Positions 55,423 to 64,000 of a stretch of 64,000 bases of DNA are shown one piece after another (the first letter of the stretch is position 1; each line of letters begins with the position of its first letter). This DNA is from Sanguinoderma infundibulare (Eukaryota; Basidiomycota; Agaricomycetes; Polyporales; Polyporaceae): the NCBI GenBank assembly GCA_032821775.1, contig JAVLRN010000001.1:2604001-2668000 (forward strand). The letters run 5' to 3'. The position numbers were made by a program, and so were the translations under genes. The notes beneath the pieces were generated by a model. It made no database searches and had not been told where the DNA came from. It worked only from the letters and a program-made list of their open reading frames with translations.

Positions 55423-57636
55423 TTAGGCGGAAACAGAAACCTCTTTCACGCTGTCGGGAACAGCGGTCGCAGCAGCGGCGAAAGAGAGGGGAAGCTTGCT
55501 AACAGGTTGGTCAGCGATTACTCCGTTGATCTCCGGCTTGCCATCCTACGTAATGGCAAATTTTACGGTGTCAGTCAATCGTCGAAGCATCCGTCGGAGC
55601 ACACACCTTTGGCGCCGGTGAGGCGAGGTCAGGCGTGTTGCCCCGGTTCTGGACATCCTTGCGCGCCGGAGCAGGGGCCTGAAGAACCTGGGCCGCCGTG
55701 GGACCAGAGTACCCAGGGGTTGTCGTCCCATTCGAGCTTGCACGAGAAGACGGCACGGAACCGCCCAGGACGGGGAACTCATCCGCGTTAGGGACGCGTT
55801 GAGGTCTCGGCGCAGCAAACTTCCTGTCCGGCCGAGCACCGTTGTTGACGAAATGGCCGTTTGGCTTGAATGGTGGACGGCCCTTTTGAACAGGTTCTGC
55901 CGATTGCGACCGGCTGGAATCAGTGGTGCTCGACCCATTGCCGTTGCGGGCTTGAATCGGAAGTTTGTCCTTGAGGGGATAATGAGTCTGCGTCAAGATT
56001 CGGGGTAAACGTTACAACATACATCTTGTGTCGTCATGATGGCAAATTTCTCCTCCAACGTGGCCACACCATTTGCGTGGAAGGGAGGGCGTGGCCTATG
56101 ACCTCCCCGCACGGGAAAATGCGACTGGTGGCTCCCCATACCGTCTGGGAGAATGTGGGGAAACCTGCAGTCGTCCCTGCAACGATGGACATATCTGTAT
56201 AGGCGCCCGCAGAAAGCAGAAGATGCAAATGACACTTACCCATTCCTGCACCGTCCTGAGGGGAAGAACAAGCAAGGAGGCTTGCCTCCGCGACCACCGA
56301 ACGATGGCCTGCGGGCAGCGCCTCCACGTCGATGATGACTGATTTCCCTACTGATCGGCCCTGGAACGTAACCATCCGCCTGTGGGTGACTATGCACAGG
56401 TGATTTGGGGGAAACAACGTCTACCGCATCGCCGTTGGGGATGCACTGTGGCGCGTATTGGGCAGGGATGGCGTATGGCGGTGCAACACCATGACCGTTG
56501 GGCGACATAGGGGAGTACATACCCAGCTGCTGGGGTGGCTGGGCCGCTGTCGGACTGGTCTGAAGAGGGGGGAGAGGAGGAACAGGACCAGGGATCGTGA
56601 CAGGTGCCGGATGGCCGTAAGTCGGGGAAACGGGAGAAACCACACCGTACGGTAGAGGTGGCTGTCCATTCGAAGGGCTGAACGGACCTTGCACGGGAGA
56701 CATTACGTCGGAGCCAGATCCTGTGTGGGCAATGGGAGGCGGCGACATGTGGTTGGGAGCACCATTCGGTGAAGTACCGTACGGGCCGGGAGGAACCGGG
56801 TAATAGGTCGGGGGAGGGTACGGGCCAGGGTTCATGGGATCGTAGGGCGCGGGATACTGAGAAGGGGTCGACACCGGTCCCTGGACGTATGCACTTTGTG
56901 GGTGAGCAAACATGCACGAAGAGCCATACCGGCACGCGGGGTAGTATCGGCACGGGATCAGGCGAGCTACTTCCGGAGGAGGAAGGTTCCCCAAGCCGTT
57001 CGGGTTTTGATCGGTTTGCATGGGAGGGGGTGGAACATAGTAAGGAACCGTACCATCTGGCATCATGGGAGGTGGTACAGGCATGGGAGGATAGTAATAG
57101 GCACCAGGCGGAGGATAATAGCCGGCGGAAGCCGGATCGACATTGCTGGCGTCCGGTCTCTGGTCCTGAGGGTATGCTGTCTCGGGTTGCGCTCCCGGGG
57201 AAAGGCCCATTTTGCTCTTGGCTGCAGCGAGTAGTTCGAGGACAAGGGGATCCGAAGTGTACGAGTCCGGAGGGCCCTGGCTGGACCCGTTTGTGGGATC
57301 AGCACCTGCGGAACACATTGTGCGATTAATCCGACTGCACGAAAAAAAAGATGCTGGGGCCAATTGACACGTACCTCGGTCAAGGAGAATTCGTACGACC
57401 TCTACGTGTCCGTTCTTCACGGCCTCGATGAGAGGAGTGACGCCGGTGAAATCTTGTGGGGAAACGTGTCAAAATATTACACGTCCAGGAGGAAGAAATG
57501 TGCGCAGGAAAAACAGCAACACGCGCACATTAGACGTACCTTTGACCTCGATATCAACCAGGGTAGCGTCCTTCAAGAGTTCGGTAAGGAACTCGAGATT
57601 TCCCTCAGAGGACGCCTTCCAGAGTGGCGAAACCAT
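55423..57636 (-). CDS. Ankyrin-repeat and CCCH zinc-finger protein
   Basis: Exons (coding order): 57540-57636, 57375-57452, 56240-57305, 56023-56176, 55607-55987, 55423-55545; 632 aa. Residues 1-70 form ankyrin repeats (MVSPLWKASSEGNLEFLTELL; GVTPLIEAVKNGHVEVVRILLDRGADP). A long Pro/Tyr-rich linker carries one CCCH finger near residue 170 (PCRYYPACRYGSSCMFAH: C-x5-C-x5-C-x3-H). A second is near residue 405 (PCLFFPSGRCRNGDDCRFPH: C-x7-C-x5-C-x3-H), split by an intron between NG and DD. Pro/Tyr-rich disorder and tandem CCCH fingers point to an RNA-binding regulator. The ankyrin/CCCH pairing is known in fungi and plants, but I cannot name a target. The C-terminal about 180 residues are disordered. 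Confidence 0.85.
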
Positions 57637-58065
57637 GGTGGGATGCAGCGCGTTTGAAGGAAAGGGCGGGCGGGGGCGGGGGAGGGGGTAGGAGGAGCGA
57701 AGTGGCAGAAGACAAACTCTGGACTGGGTCTGGAGGCCAATGTCCAAGAATTTTTGGACGAGTCGGAAGACCAGGCGGGCAAAGGCGGGCGAGCAGCCAC
57801 CGCTGCCACTGCCGCAAATCGGAAAAAATTGGATTAGATAATCGCCCTTGATTATCAGTCCGGATATAGCAACTCCTGTCGTTGGACCACTTCCTTCATC
57901 TGATTCTCCGGCCCAGCCAACCCCATCCCGCCTATTTTCCGCACGGCACCTCGTCATTCGTGATGGTCACGATTGCGGCATGCTCACTGCCATCCATTAC
58001 GTCGTTGTACAGACATTAGGGTATCCGAAGCAGTCTATGTGCGTCCATCGCGCATCAGCCTCCAC
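57637..58065. other. Intergenic, about 430 bp
   Basis: This holds the promoter of the ankyrin/CCCH gene and the 3' flank of the glycerol-3-phosphate dehydrogenase gene, both on the minus strand. It contains a plus-strand GCGGG-rich tract at about 57664-57690. No gene seen. Confidence 0.5.
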
Positions 58066-59686
58066 TCAGGTTTCGTGCTCCAATCCCAGCTTTTGCATCA
58101 GCCGGTGGGCAGGCTTCCCGCCCTCGACCGACAGATCCAACTCCCGGTTCGGCGGAAGCGACAGCAGCTCGTTCGCGCGTTCCGCCACGTCCCGACCTGG
58201 TGATGGATGGCATTCAGTACACGTTAGCCACGACCCGGATGGTCCGCTGACCTTCATATAGAACGTCATAGATCTTCCCCAGCGTCAGTTGACAACCACA
58301 GGATTCGGCAAAGCACTCACCCCAGATGCTATCTGCGCTGTAACGCCCAGGTCGTCCACAATTGCCTTCAGGGCCTTGGCAGTGGTAACACCTTCTGCAA
58401 CACTACCCAGTGTCTTGATGATGTGATCCAGCTTCTCGCCCTGCCCCAGCCGGTAGCCCACAGTGTAGTTACGACTCGTTTTTGAGCTACACGTAAGGAA
58501 CAGGTCTCCAACACCGGCCAGCGACAGGAACGTCAAGGGGGATGCACCATAGGCCGTGCCGATCCTGGTCATCTCAGCAAGGCCTCTGGTGATGAGCACT
58601 TGGAACAATTGGTTGAGCGAATGAATACGCCTCTGTAAACGTACGCCAAAACTTACTTGCTCGAGTGTTGTTCTCAAAACCCAATCCAGCAGCGATACCG
58701 GCTGCAATTGCGTACACGTTCTTCAAAGCTCCGGCCAACTCGACACCGATGGGGTCACTCCCAGTGTAGCTGTGCTCCGAGGTTACATCTGCTGCGTGTA
58801 TCATGTTTGTCGCACTCACCACCGGAACCATGGTTGGTGAAACAATTGAGACGCCAGCTGAGCGTGCTCAGGTGACAAGGATACCACTGACACAGACGTG
58901 GGTTGTCTCTTCACGACTAGTAGCGATGAGAACGGCGAAATGCAAAGCGACATGACACTCACTTTCTTTCGCGAACGACGGGCCGGACTGGGTGAGAGCG
59001 CTCAACGGAAATCATGGACAGATGTACCGGACTGCTTACGATGAAAGTCGCCACCTTCGCGATCTCAGGCCCACATGTGTCGGCGATGATCTCGAGAGTC
59101 AATGCGTGCGTTTTGATCTCAATTCCCTTGTTGACAAAGATCAGCAGGGGAACTTTCCCTCCCTCGAGGGTAGGCTTCAGGGCCGTGAGCGTCTCCCTGT
59201 CAGGAAAGGTGATCGTCGATTGAACATTCCCATTCGATTAGAGATGTGCTGTCAATTGATTCACCTGACGCCCTCGGTGGGTATGGCGAAGAGAAGGACG
59301 TCCATGGCCTGAACCATGTCCGCCGAGGGAAACTCGGGACCAACAGCGGTGATCGACGCCGCAAATTGGTGGTCCTGAAGAACCTCCGGGTTCCGGTGGA
59401 ACTGGTTGAAATGCTTGACAAGGTTTTCAGAGCGCGACCACATCAACACAGTGTGCGAGGAGTCGCCCAGGTGGTCGGCAAGGCAGCTGCCGAAATTCCC
59501 TGCGCCGAAGACGAGGACCTTGGACTTCTGACCGTGTTGCTGGTGCGGGAGCATTCTGAAGCCTGTGGGAGTGACGAGACGGGATCTGAAGCGAGCGTGC
59601 AGTCCGAGAGGGAGTCGGGCAGACAGCGGTGGGGGCCGACGAGCAGAGAGCCAGAACGCCGAGGCAAGAGCAGAAGTCAAGGTCAT
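58066..59686 (-). CDS. NAD-dependent glycerol-3-phosphate dehydrogenase with presequence-like N-terminus
   Basis: Reduces dihydroxyacetone phosphate to sn-glycerol-3-phosphate (EC 1.1.1.8), feeding lipid synthesis, osmolyte glycerol and redox balance. Exons (coding order): 59265-59686, 59040-59196, 58963-58987, 58820-58916, 58657-58769, 58321-58598, 58252-58273, 58066-58196; 414 aa. The NAD-binding loop FGAGNFGSCLA is at about residue 60. Further motifs are FVNKGIE, SGPSFAKEI, SLSPEHAQ, the catalytic-lysine block ELAGALKNVYAIAAG, GLGFENNTRA, RGLAEMTRIG, GVGDLFLTC and KTSRNYTVG. Residues 1-44 are Arg/Ser/Ala/Leu-rich with no acidic residue, like a mitochondrial presequence (yeast Gpd2 has one). 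An internal Met45 would give a cytosolic form. Two exons are only 25 and 22 nt. Confidence 0.93.
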
Positions 59687-60151
59687 ATAGCAGCCAGCAG
59701 CCACGCGGTTTACGTCGTTGGGGCCTTGGGGCAGCTCGATGGCCTAGAAAAGGACGACTCTGAAGATTTCGACGCAACGAACGTGATTAATCCTCCCCAA
59801 CGCGCAACTTGCAGTCTCAGCTCCGGCACACGTCCGGCGGTTTTCACGAGAAGACGGGAGTGCGCGATTGCCGTTGGACGCGTCGAGGATGGCGGAGACT
59901 CCGACTGCGCCTCGCGCGACGAGGAACTGCCATGGCGCGTGGGAAACGGAGGGCGGCTCGAAAGTGGTGCGCCCGCGCCAAACGCGCGCACTGGTCGGCC
60001 ACAGGAGCACCCCGCGAGCACCCAAGTTCGCATCCGTCCTCCGTCTAATCTGCGCCGCCTCTCGCCTTCATCCTCCTTCTCCTTCACGTCGCTCGTTTCT
60101 CGTCCTATACCTCTACCCTTCTTCCGTTATTCTTATTCCTTCACGTAAACA
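59687..60151. promoter_or_regulatory. Divergent promoter between G3P dehydrogenase and SED5
   Basis: This 465-bp region lies between opposite starts. The SED5 side is CT-rich directly before the ATG. On the other side I do not see a clear run of stress elements. Confidence 0.45.
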
Positions 60152-61537
60152 ATGCCCGTCCAGGACCGCACCAACGAGTTCCGCGCCTGTGTCGAGTCGA
60201 TACGCAGCCGGTCCTCTGTCCCCGCGCGGGGCGCTGCTGAACAGAAGCAGCGGCTATTACAGCAGAGCAAGACCGGAGGGAGCAAGTCCGAGTTCACGAG
60301 GATGGCGTCTTCGATTGGCAAGGACATTAGCAGCACAACAATCAAGCTGGGCAAGTTGGCGCAACGTGAGTAAAGCACTTGTATTGTACTCGACCTATTC
60401 TGAGTGCCCTTCAGTCGCGAAACGGAAAACGCTCTTCGATGATAGACCTGTGGAGATCAGCGTATGTCGTCCTGGTTCTTTTCATTGCGAGGCTTTTATC
60501 CCTGAGGACGGTTTCGCTTCCAGGAACTCACCTATATCATTAAGCAAGACATTGCCAACATCAACAAGCAGATTGCTCAATTGCAAGCGTATGTCAAGGA
60601 CCGCAAGGCTCAGACGTCCAAGTCTCCCGAGGGAAAGCAGTTGGAGGAGCACAACCACAATGTCGTCATGCTGCTGCAGAGCAAGCTGGCCGATACCAGT
60701 ATGACATTCAAGGATGTGCTGGAGATCAGGACACAGGTACGTTCACTATCCCATTATCTCCCGCCCTTACTCAGCTCTTCACTCCCTCGTACAGAACATG
60801 AAGGAGTCCAAGGACCGGACCGAGCAGTTCATGCACTCCACGTCAGCAGCAGCTAGTCAGGCACCACCGAGTAAGCACTATCCGTTATCTCGACCGTCTA
60901 AATTAGCATCCGCTTATGGCTCGACCGCAGGTTCGCTGCTCTACGGGAATGCTCAGCGTCATGACCCAATGGGTGATGGAAGCACCTTCGGGCAGTCACG
61001 CTTCGATACCAAAGGCAAGGGGCGCGCGACGCCACAGAACGGCGATATTCTTGCCCTCGACTTGCACTCGGCGGAGGAGGGCGCCGCTGCACACAATGGA
61101 GATGCGTTCATGCAGATGCAGCTCGTCGAGCAACAAGTACGTTCTGCGCGAGTTATCGCCGCGCACCGTATGGTGTCCTGACGCGGCGCGTGCTATTTAC
61201 AGGACAGCTATATCCAAACGCGCTCGACTGCCATCGAGTCCATCGAGTCTACGATTGCCGAGCTCGGCCAGATTTTCACCCAACTCGCTCAGATGGTTGC
61301 CGAGCAGCGGGAGACGGTGCAGCGTATCGACGCGGATACCGTCGACATTGCAACCAACGTCAGCGGCGCGCAACGAGAGTTGCTCAAGTACTACGCGAGT
61401 ATCTCGAGCAATCGCTGGCTCATGCTGAAGGTATTCGGCGTGTTGATTGTATTCGTAAGTGTCCCATCACATCCGGGCTCCTCTTCGAAGTTGACGTCTG
61501 TTCTCCGCAGTTCCTTGTCTTCATCCTGGTGTCATGA
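60152..61537 (+). CDS. SED5: Qa-SNARE syntaxin 5 (Sed5), cis-Golgi
   Basis: Exons: 60152-60365, 60415-60461, 60524-60736, 60795-60870, 60931-61136, 61203-61454, 61511-61537; 344 aa. It begins MPVQDRTNEF, the conserved Sed5 N-peptide (D-R-T-x-E-F) that binds the SM protein Sly1. The Habc region follows (FTRMASSIGKDI, ELTYIIKQDIANINKQI, VVMLLQSKLA). The SNARE motif is IESIESTIAELGQIFTQLAQMVAEQ (in parts: STIAELGQIF, LAQMVAEQRETVQRID) with the central Gln in AEQ. A C-terminal membrane anchor (WLMLKVFGVLIVFFLVFILVS) ends the protein; the last nine codons lie in their own exon. Sed5 mediates ER-to-Golgi and intra-Golgi fusion. Homologues usually have EQGE where this has EQRE, a minor oddity. Confidence 0.95.
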
Positions 61538-61676
61538 TTCGGGCTGGCCCGCATATGTTTACGTTCAGATAGTAGGACTCATGGACTTCTAGGACATAGA
61601 GCAGCTTGTTTTGTACCGCAATGCTACACATGCACCGGAAGAATATACCCGATCGGTAAGACTCAGATATGACCAA

Positions 61677-62922
61677 CTACCCTACAGGAATGGCGTTTAC
61701 ACCAGTACCGAGCGGTTTTGTTGGCCGCTTCTTGCCTTTCTTATTCCCCCTCTTCTTTCCGGCGGGTGCCTCATCCGTCTCTTCTGGGACAGACCATGTG
61801 CGCTTCTTCAATGGGACTTGGTCCACACCTGAGGTCGCTGAATACCGCTGAGGTCGTTCCATCTGGACACCCTCCTTTTCACCTTCACCTTCACTCTCTG
61901 CGCCCTCGCCCTTCGGTTTCTTCTTTCCGGCGCTACGCTTGACCAGTTGCTTCTTCTGCGGGAAGCGTTAGCTGCTGTTGGAACTGAGGAGGTCGGCATA
62001 CGCACCCTCTGTTCATGTAGCCCCTTATTCCGTTGTTTCACCTTCCCCAACCGATGCTCGCTGTTTCCACCCCCACCGGCCGTGAGCTCGACGTTTATCT
62101 TCCGCCCCTCCAGTTCAGACTGATGCAGCTTCAAGCCTTGCTGAAGGGCGTTCCGATGCGTGAATTCGACGAATGCGAACCCTTTTGATTTCGTCGTGAG
62201 TTTCGACGTAGCGGAGGGCTTCGAGGTCATGAGCCGGACAGTGGGCGGAGGATCTGCGCAAGGAATAATAAGTCAAGCGAGCAAAGAGCGCAGAGAGGGA
62301 GGCCACGCACCGCATTTAGAGAAGTGCTGCTCTACTGCCTCCTTGGTGGTAGTGTACTTCAGATTACCTGCCGACACATCGTTGAGAGAACGAGGATCGC
62401 AGAAAGCTTGAGTGACGTACCAACAAACAGTATGAACTTCTGCATCTTAACCTTGCCCTGCTCCGTCTGGCCGCCAGCATCCGTCGCTGCCCCGTCCGCG
62501 CCCTTACGCTTCTTCTTCGCCTTCTCCTTCGGAGACGCACCCGCACCTGCTGCTGCGTGATCGCCCTCGTCCTTGCCCTCGCCGTCTACCACCTCCACCT
62601 CTGCCTCCTCCCGCTTCCTCTTCTTCCCCCTACTCTGCCCTTGCCCTCGTCCGTCCTGATCCCCAGACTCGCCTTCAGCTTGCGCACCTCCCTTCTTCGC
62701 GCGCTCCGAAAGTCCCGCCGGAGCTTCCAGACGAGCAGCTTCGTCGGCCAGGTAAAGGGCAGCATCAGCACGGTCTTGGTCTTCCTCAACAGGTATATCG
62801 TTGTCCAGTTCATCGAAACTCTTCGCCTTGCCCTTGCCCTTGCCCTTGTCGTTGCTTTTGCCGCGTTCGCGGAAGGCGAGTGCCTTCTTCTGCTTCTTGG
62901 TAAGCTTTGGGGCTGAGCTCAT
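61677..62922 (-). CDS. RRM protein, Nop6-like (small-subunit rRNA biogenesis)
   Basis: Exons (coding order): 62421-62922, 62311-62367, 62006-62253, 61677-61955; 361 aa. The N-terminal 165 residues are Lys/Glu/Gly-rich and disordered (KLTKKQKKALAFRERGK; KGKGKGKAKSFDELDNDIPVEEDQD). A single RRM spans about 166-255: RNP2 FILFVGNL, KYTTTKEAVEQHF, VRLMTSK, RNP1 KGFAFVEF, and LEGRKINVELTAGGGG. The segment after it (HRLGKVKQRNKGLHEQRKKQ) and the basic tail match Nop6-type nucleolar proteins of early 40S assembly. The convergent neighbour SED5 ends 139 bp away. The start is the ATG of MSSAPKLTK. Confidence 0.85.
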
Positions 62923-63361
62923 CCTCTCCAAATTCCCGAATGCCGATCCCGAGGAGTTTCTGGTTTAGGATAAGGCGCAGTCTGCCCGTCAAATTGAGCG
63001 TGAAACGGTGACGTTCGAGAGGTGGAGAGTGCTGCAGTGGGTGCACGATCGAGAGGCAAAAATGTATCGGCCAGAAAACGCAGATGCTTTCCCTTACACG
63101 GGCCACGTGATCGACATCCGAGAACAAGTGCGAGCACCATACTGACGACGCGCACGAAGGAGTTCACCATGAGCAGAGAAAGAAACGGATGTGATGCCAG
63201 AGAACAGATATGCAGAGTTCCAGATATTATCACAACAAAATGGTACACGTCTAGGTCTACTGTGATCGCGAACACCACCTGTATTCCATGCGTACGCGGT
63301 GCGGCGCACGAAGCGCCGCAGCCCAAGGGGACGAGAGTGAGCGGATACAATACGCGATTCA
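62923..63361. other. Intergenic, about 440 bp
   Basis: This holds the promoter of the Nop6-like gene and the 3' flank of UBC12, both on the minus strand. No gene seen. Confidence 0.5.
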
Positions 63362-64000
63362 TTACGGGGTGACCTTGTTGTAATGTACGCCCTTGAGAGT
63401 GCCTCCGCGCATGGCGGTCTTCACGTTGTGGAGGAATTGTTCACGGTTCCGTTTGAGCTCCTCCGCCGCCTCTGTTAAATATAAAGCAAAAGGACGATCA
63501 GAAGTCAATGGGCCAGCTTCAATAACGCGCATGAACCCACCCTTGTTCAAAGGATCATCTGCGTTTGGCTCGAGGAACAGATATTGCAATCCGACCATGA
63601 CGGAGTTCAGGTTCAGGACGGGCTTCCAGTCTTCTCGGAGGATGTTCAAGCACACGTTGCCTTCGAGGTCAACGTTGGGATGGTAGATCTTGTACGGTCA
63701 AGGGGGCGGCTTGAATAAGACTCTTGGAGGGCAATCGAAAGGCACATACCACCTGCTTGCACTTCACCTTTGGAGGCTCGTGAGGGTAATTCGCGTTGAT
63801 GTTAAACGAGAACTCAAAAGCGCCACCCTTGTACATGCCTAGACAACATTCTGTCAGGATACGTCACGGAAGTCACTGGGGTAACAGATACGGACCCTCG
63901 TCGGGAGTGATGATGAGCTCGAAGTTCAGGAGATCGGCGGGATCGGCGAACTTCGTTTGCATCGTTGAGGGGAGATCGAGCTCAGTCAGATCTATAAACG
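63362..64000 (-). CDS. UBC12: NEDD8-conjugating E2 enzyme Ubc12, 5' part outside window
   Basis: Exons visible (coding order): from about 63991 down to 63896, 63750-63838, 63541-63688, 63362-63471. The piece 63992-64000 is the end of an intron, so the start lies beyond the window. Sequence landmarks are [64 protein letters not shown] with the catalytic Cys in [31 protein letters not shown] and [14 protein letters not shown]. The long FELII...YKGG spacing and LEPN.DDPLNKEA distinguish Ubc12 from other E2s. It transfers NEDD8/Rub1 to cullins, activating SCF-type ligases. The Ubc12 N-terminal extension that binds the NEDD8 E1 is not in the window. Confidence 0.94.

Overview
This window is nuclear DNA of a filamentous basidiomycete, most likely an agaricomycete of the mushroom or polypore type. 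The evidence is dense short introns (about 50-65 nt, GT...AG, several per gene), GC-rich coding sequence, tightly packed genes on both strands, and proteins typical of these fungi: a Tea1-type Kelch/coiled-coil protein, a Kre9-like secreted protein, RNase T1-type enzymes, Sld2, fused Ade5,7 and an F-box-like LRR protein. I rebuilt the exon-intron models by hand by joining canonical splice sites so that reading phase and family alignment both hold. They are predictions without transcript support. I see no prokaryotic features, transposon, CRISPR array or rRNA, and recognised no tRNA.

Layout. 1-10.5 kb: the 3' part of a checkpoint-type kinase (+), S-formylglutathione hydrolase (-), a lipase with a long disordered N-terminus (-), a Kelch-only protein (+) and a small secreted Kre9-like protein (+). 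10.5-18 kb: sparse DNA holding an 85-aa C2H2 zinc-finger gene, then the full-length Tea1-like Kelch/coiled-coil gene (+), of which the Kelch-only gene is a truncated paralogue. 18-24.6 kb: RRP5 (-) and SF3A2 (+) from a shared divergent promoter. 24.7-28.1 kb: an RNase T1-type cluster (-) made of a canonical enzyme, a paralogue that lost two catalytic residues, and a broken third copy, the last two lying in a tandem duplication. 29-40.4 kb: a Pal1-like protein (-), SLD2 (+), an F-box-like protein (+), proteasome subunit RPN5 (+) and mitochondrial ribosomal protein mS23 (-). 41-48 kb: a 56-aa metallothionein (+), a membrane-anchored carbon-nitrogen hydrolase resembling apolipoprotein N-acyltransferase (+) and an unknown conserved-looking protein (+). 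48.4-64 kb: a disordered Ser/Pro-rich protein (-), ADE5,7 (+), an ankyrin/CCCH protein (-), NAD-dependent glycerol-3-phosphate dehydrogenase with a presequence-like N-terminus (-), SED5 (+), a Nop6-like RRM protein (-) and the 3' part of UBC12 (-).

Most genes are unrelated housekeeping functions with no sign of an operon or metabolic cluster. The accessory interest lies in the RNase T1 family (one active-looking, one pseudoenzyme-like, one dead copy), the Tea1 paralogue pair, the metallothionein, and a run of micro-exons (3-34 coding nt) that often fall on catalytic or initiating codons and would be missed by simple ORF-based annotation.
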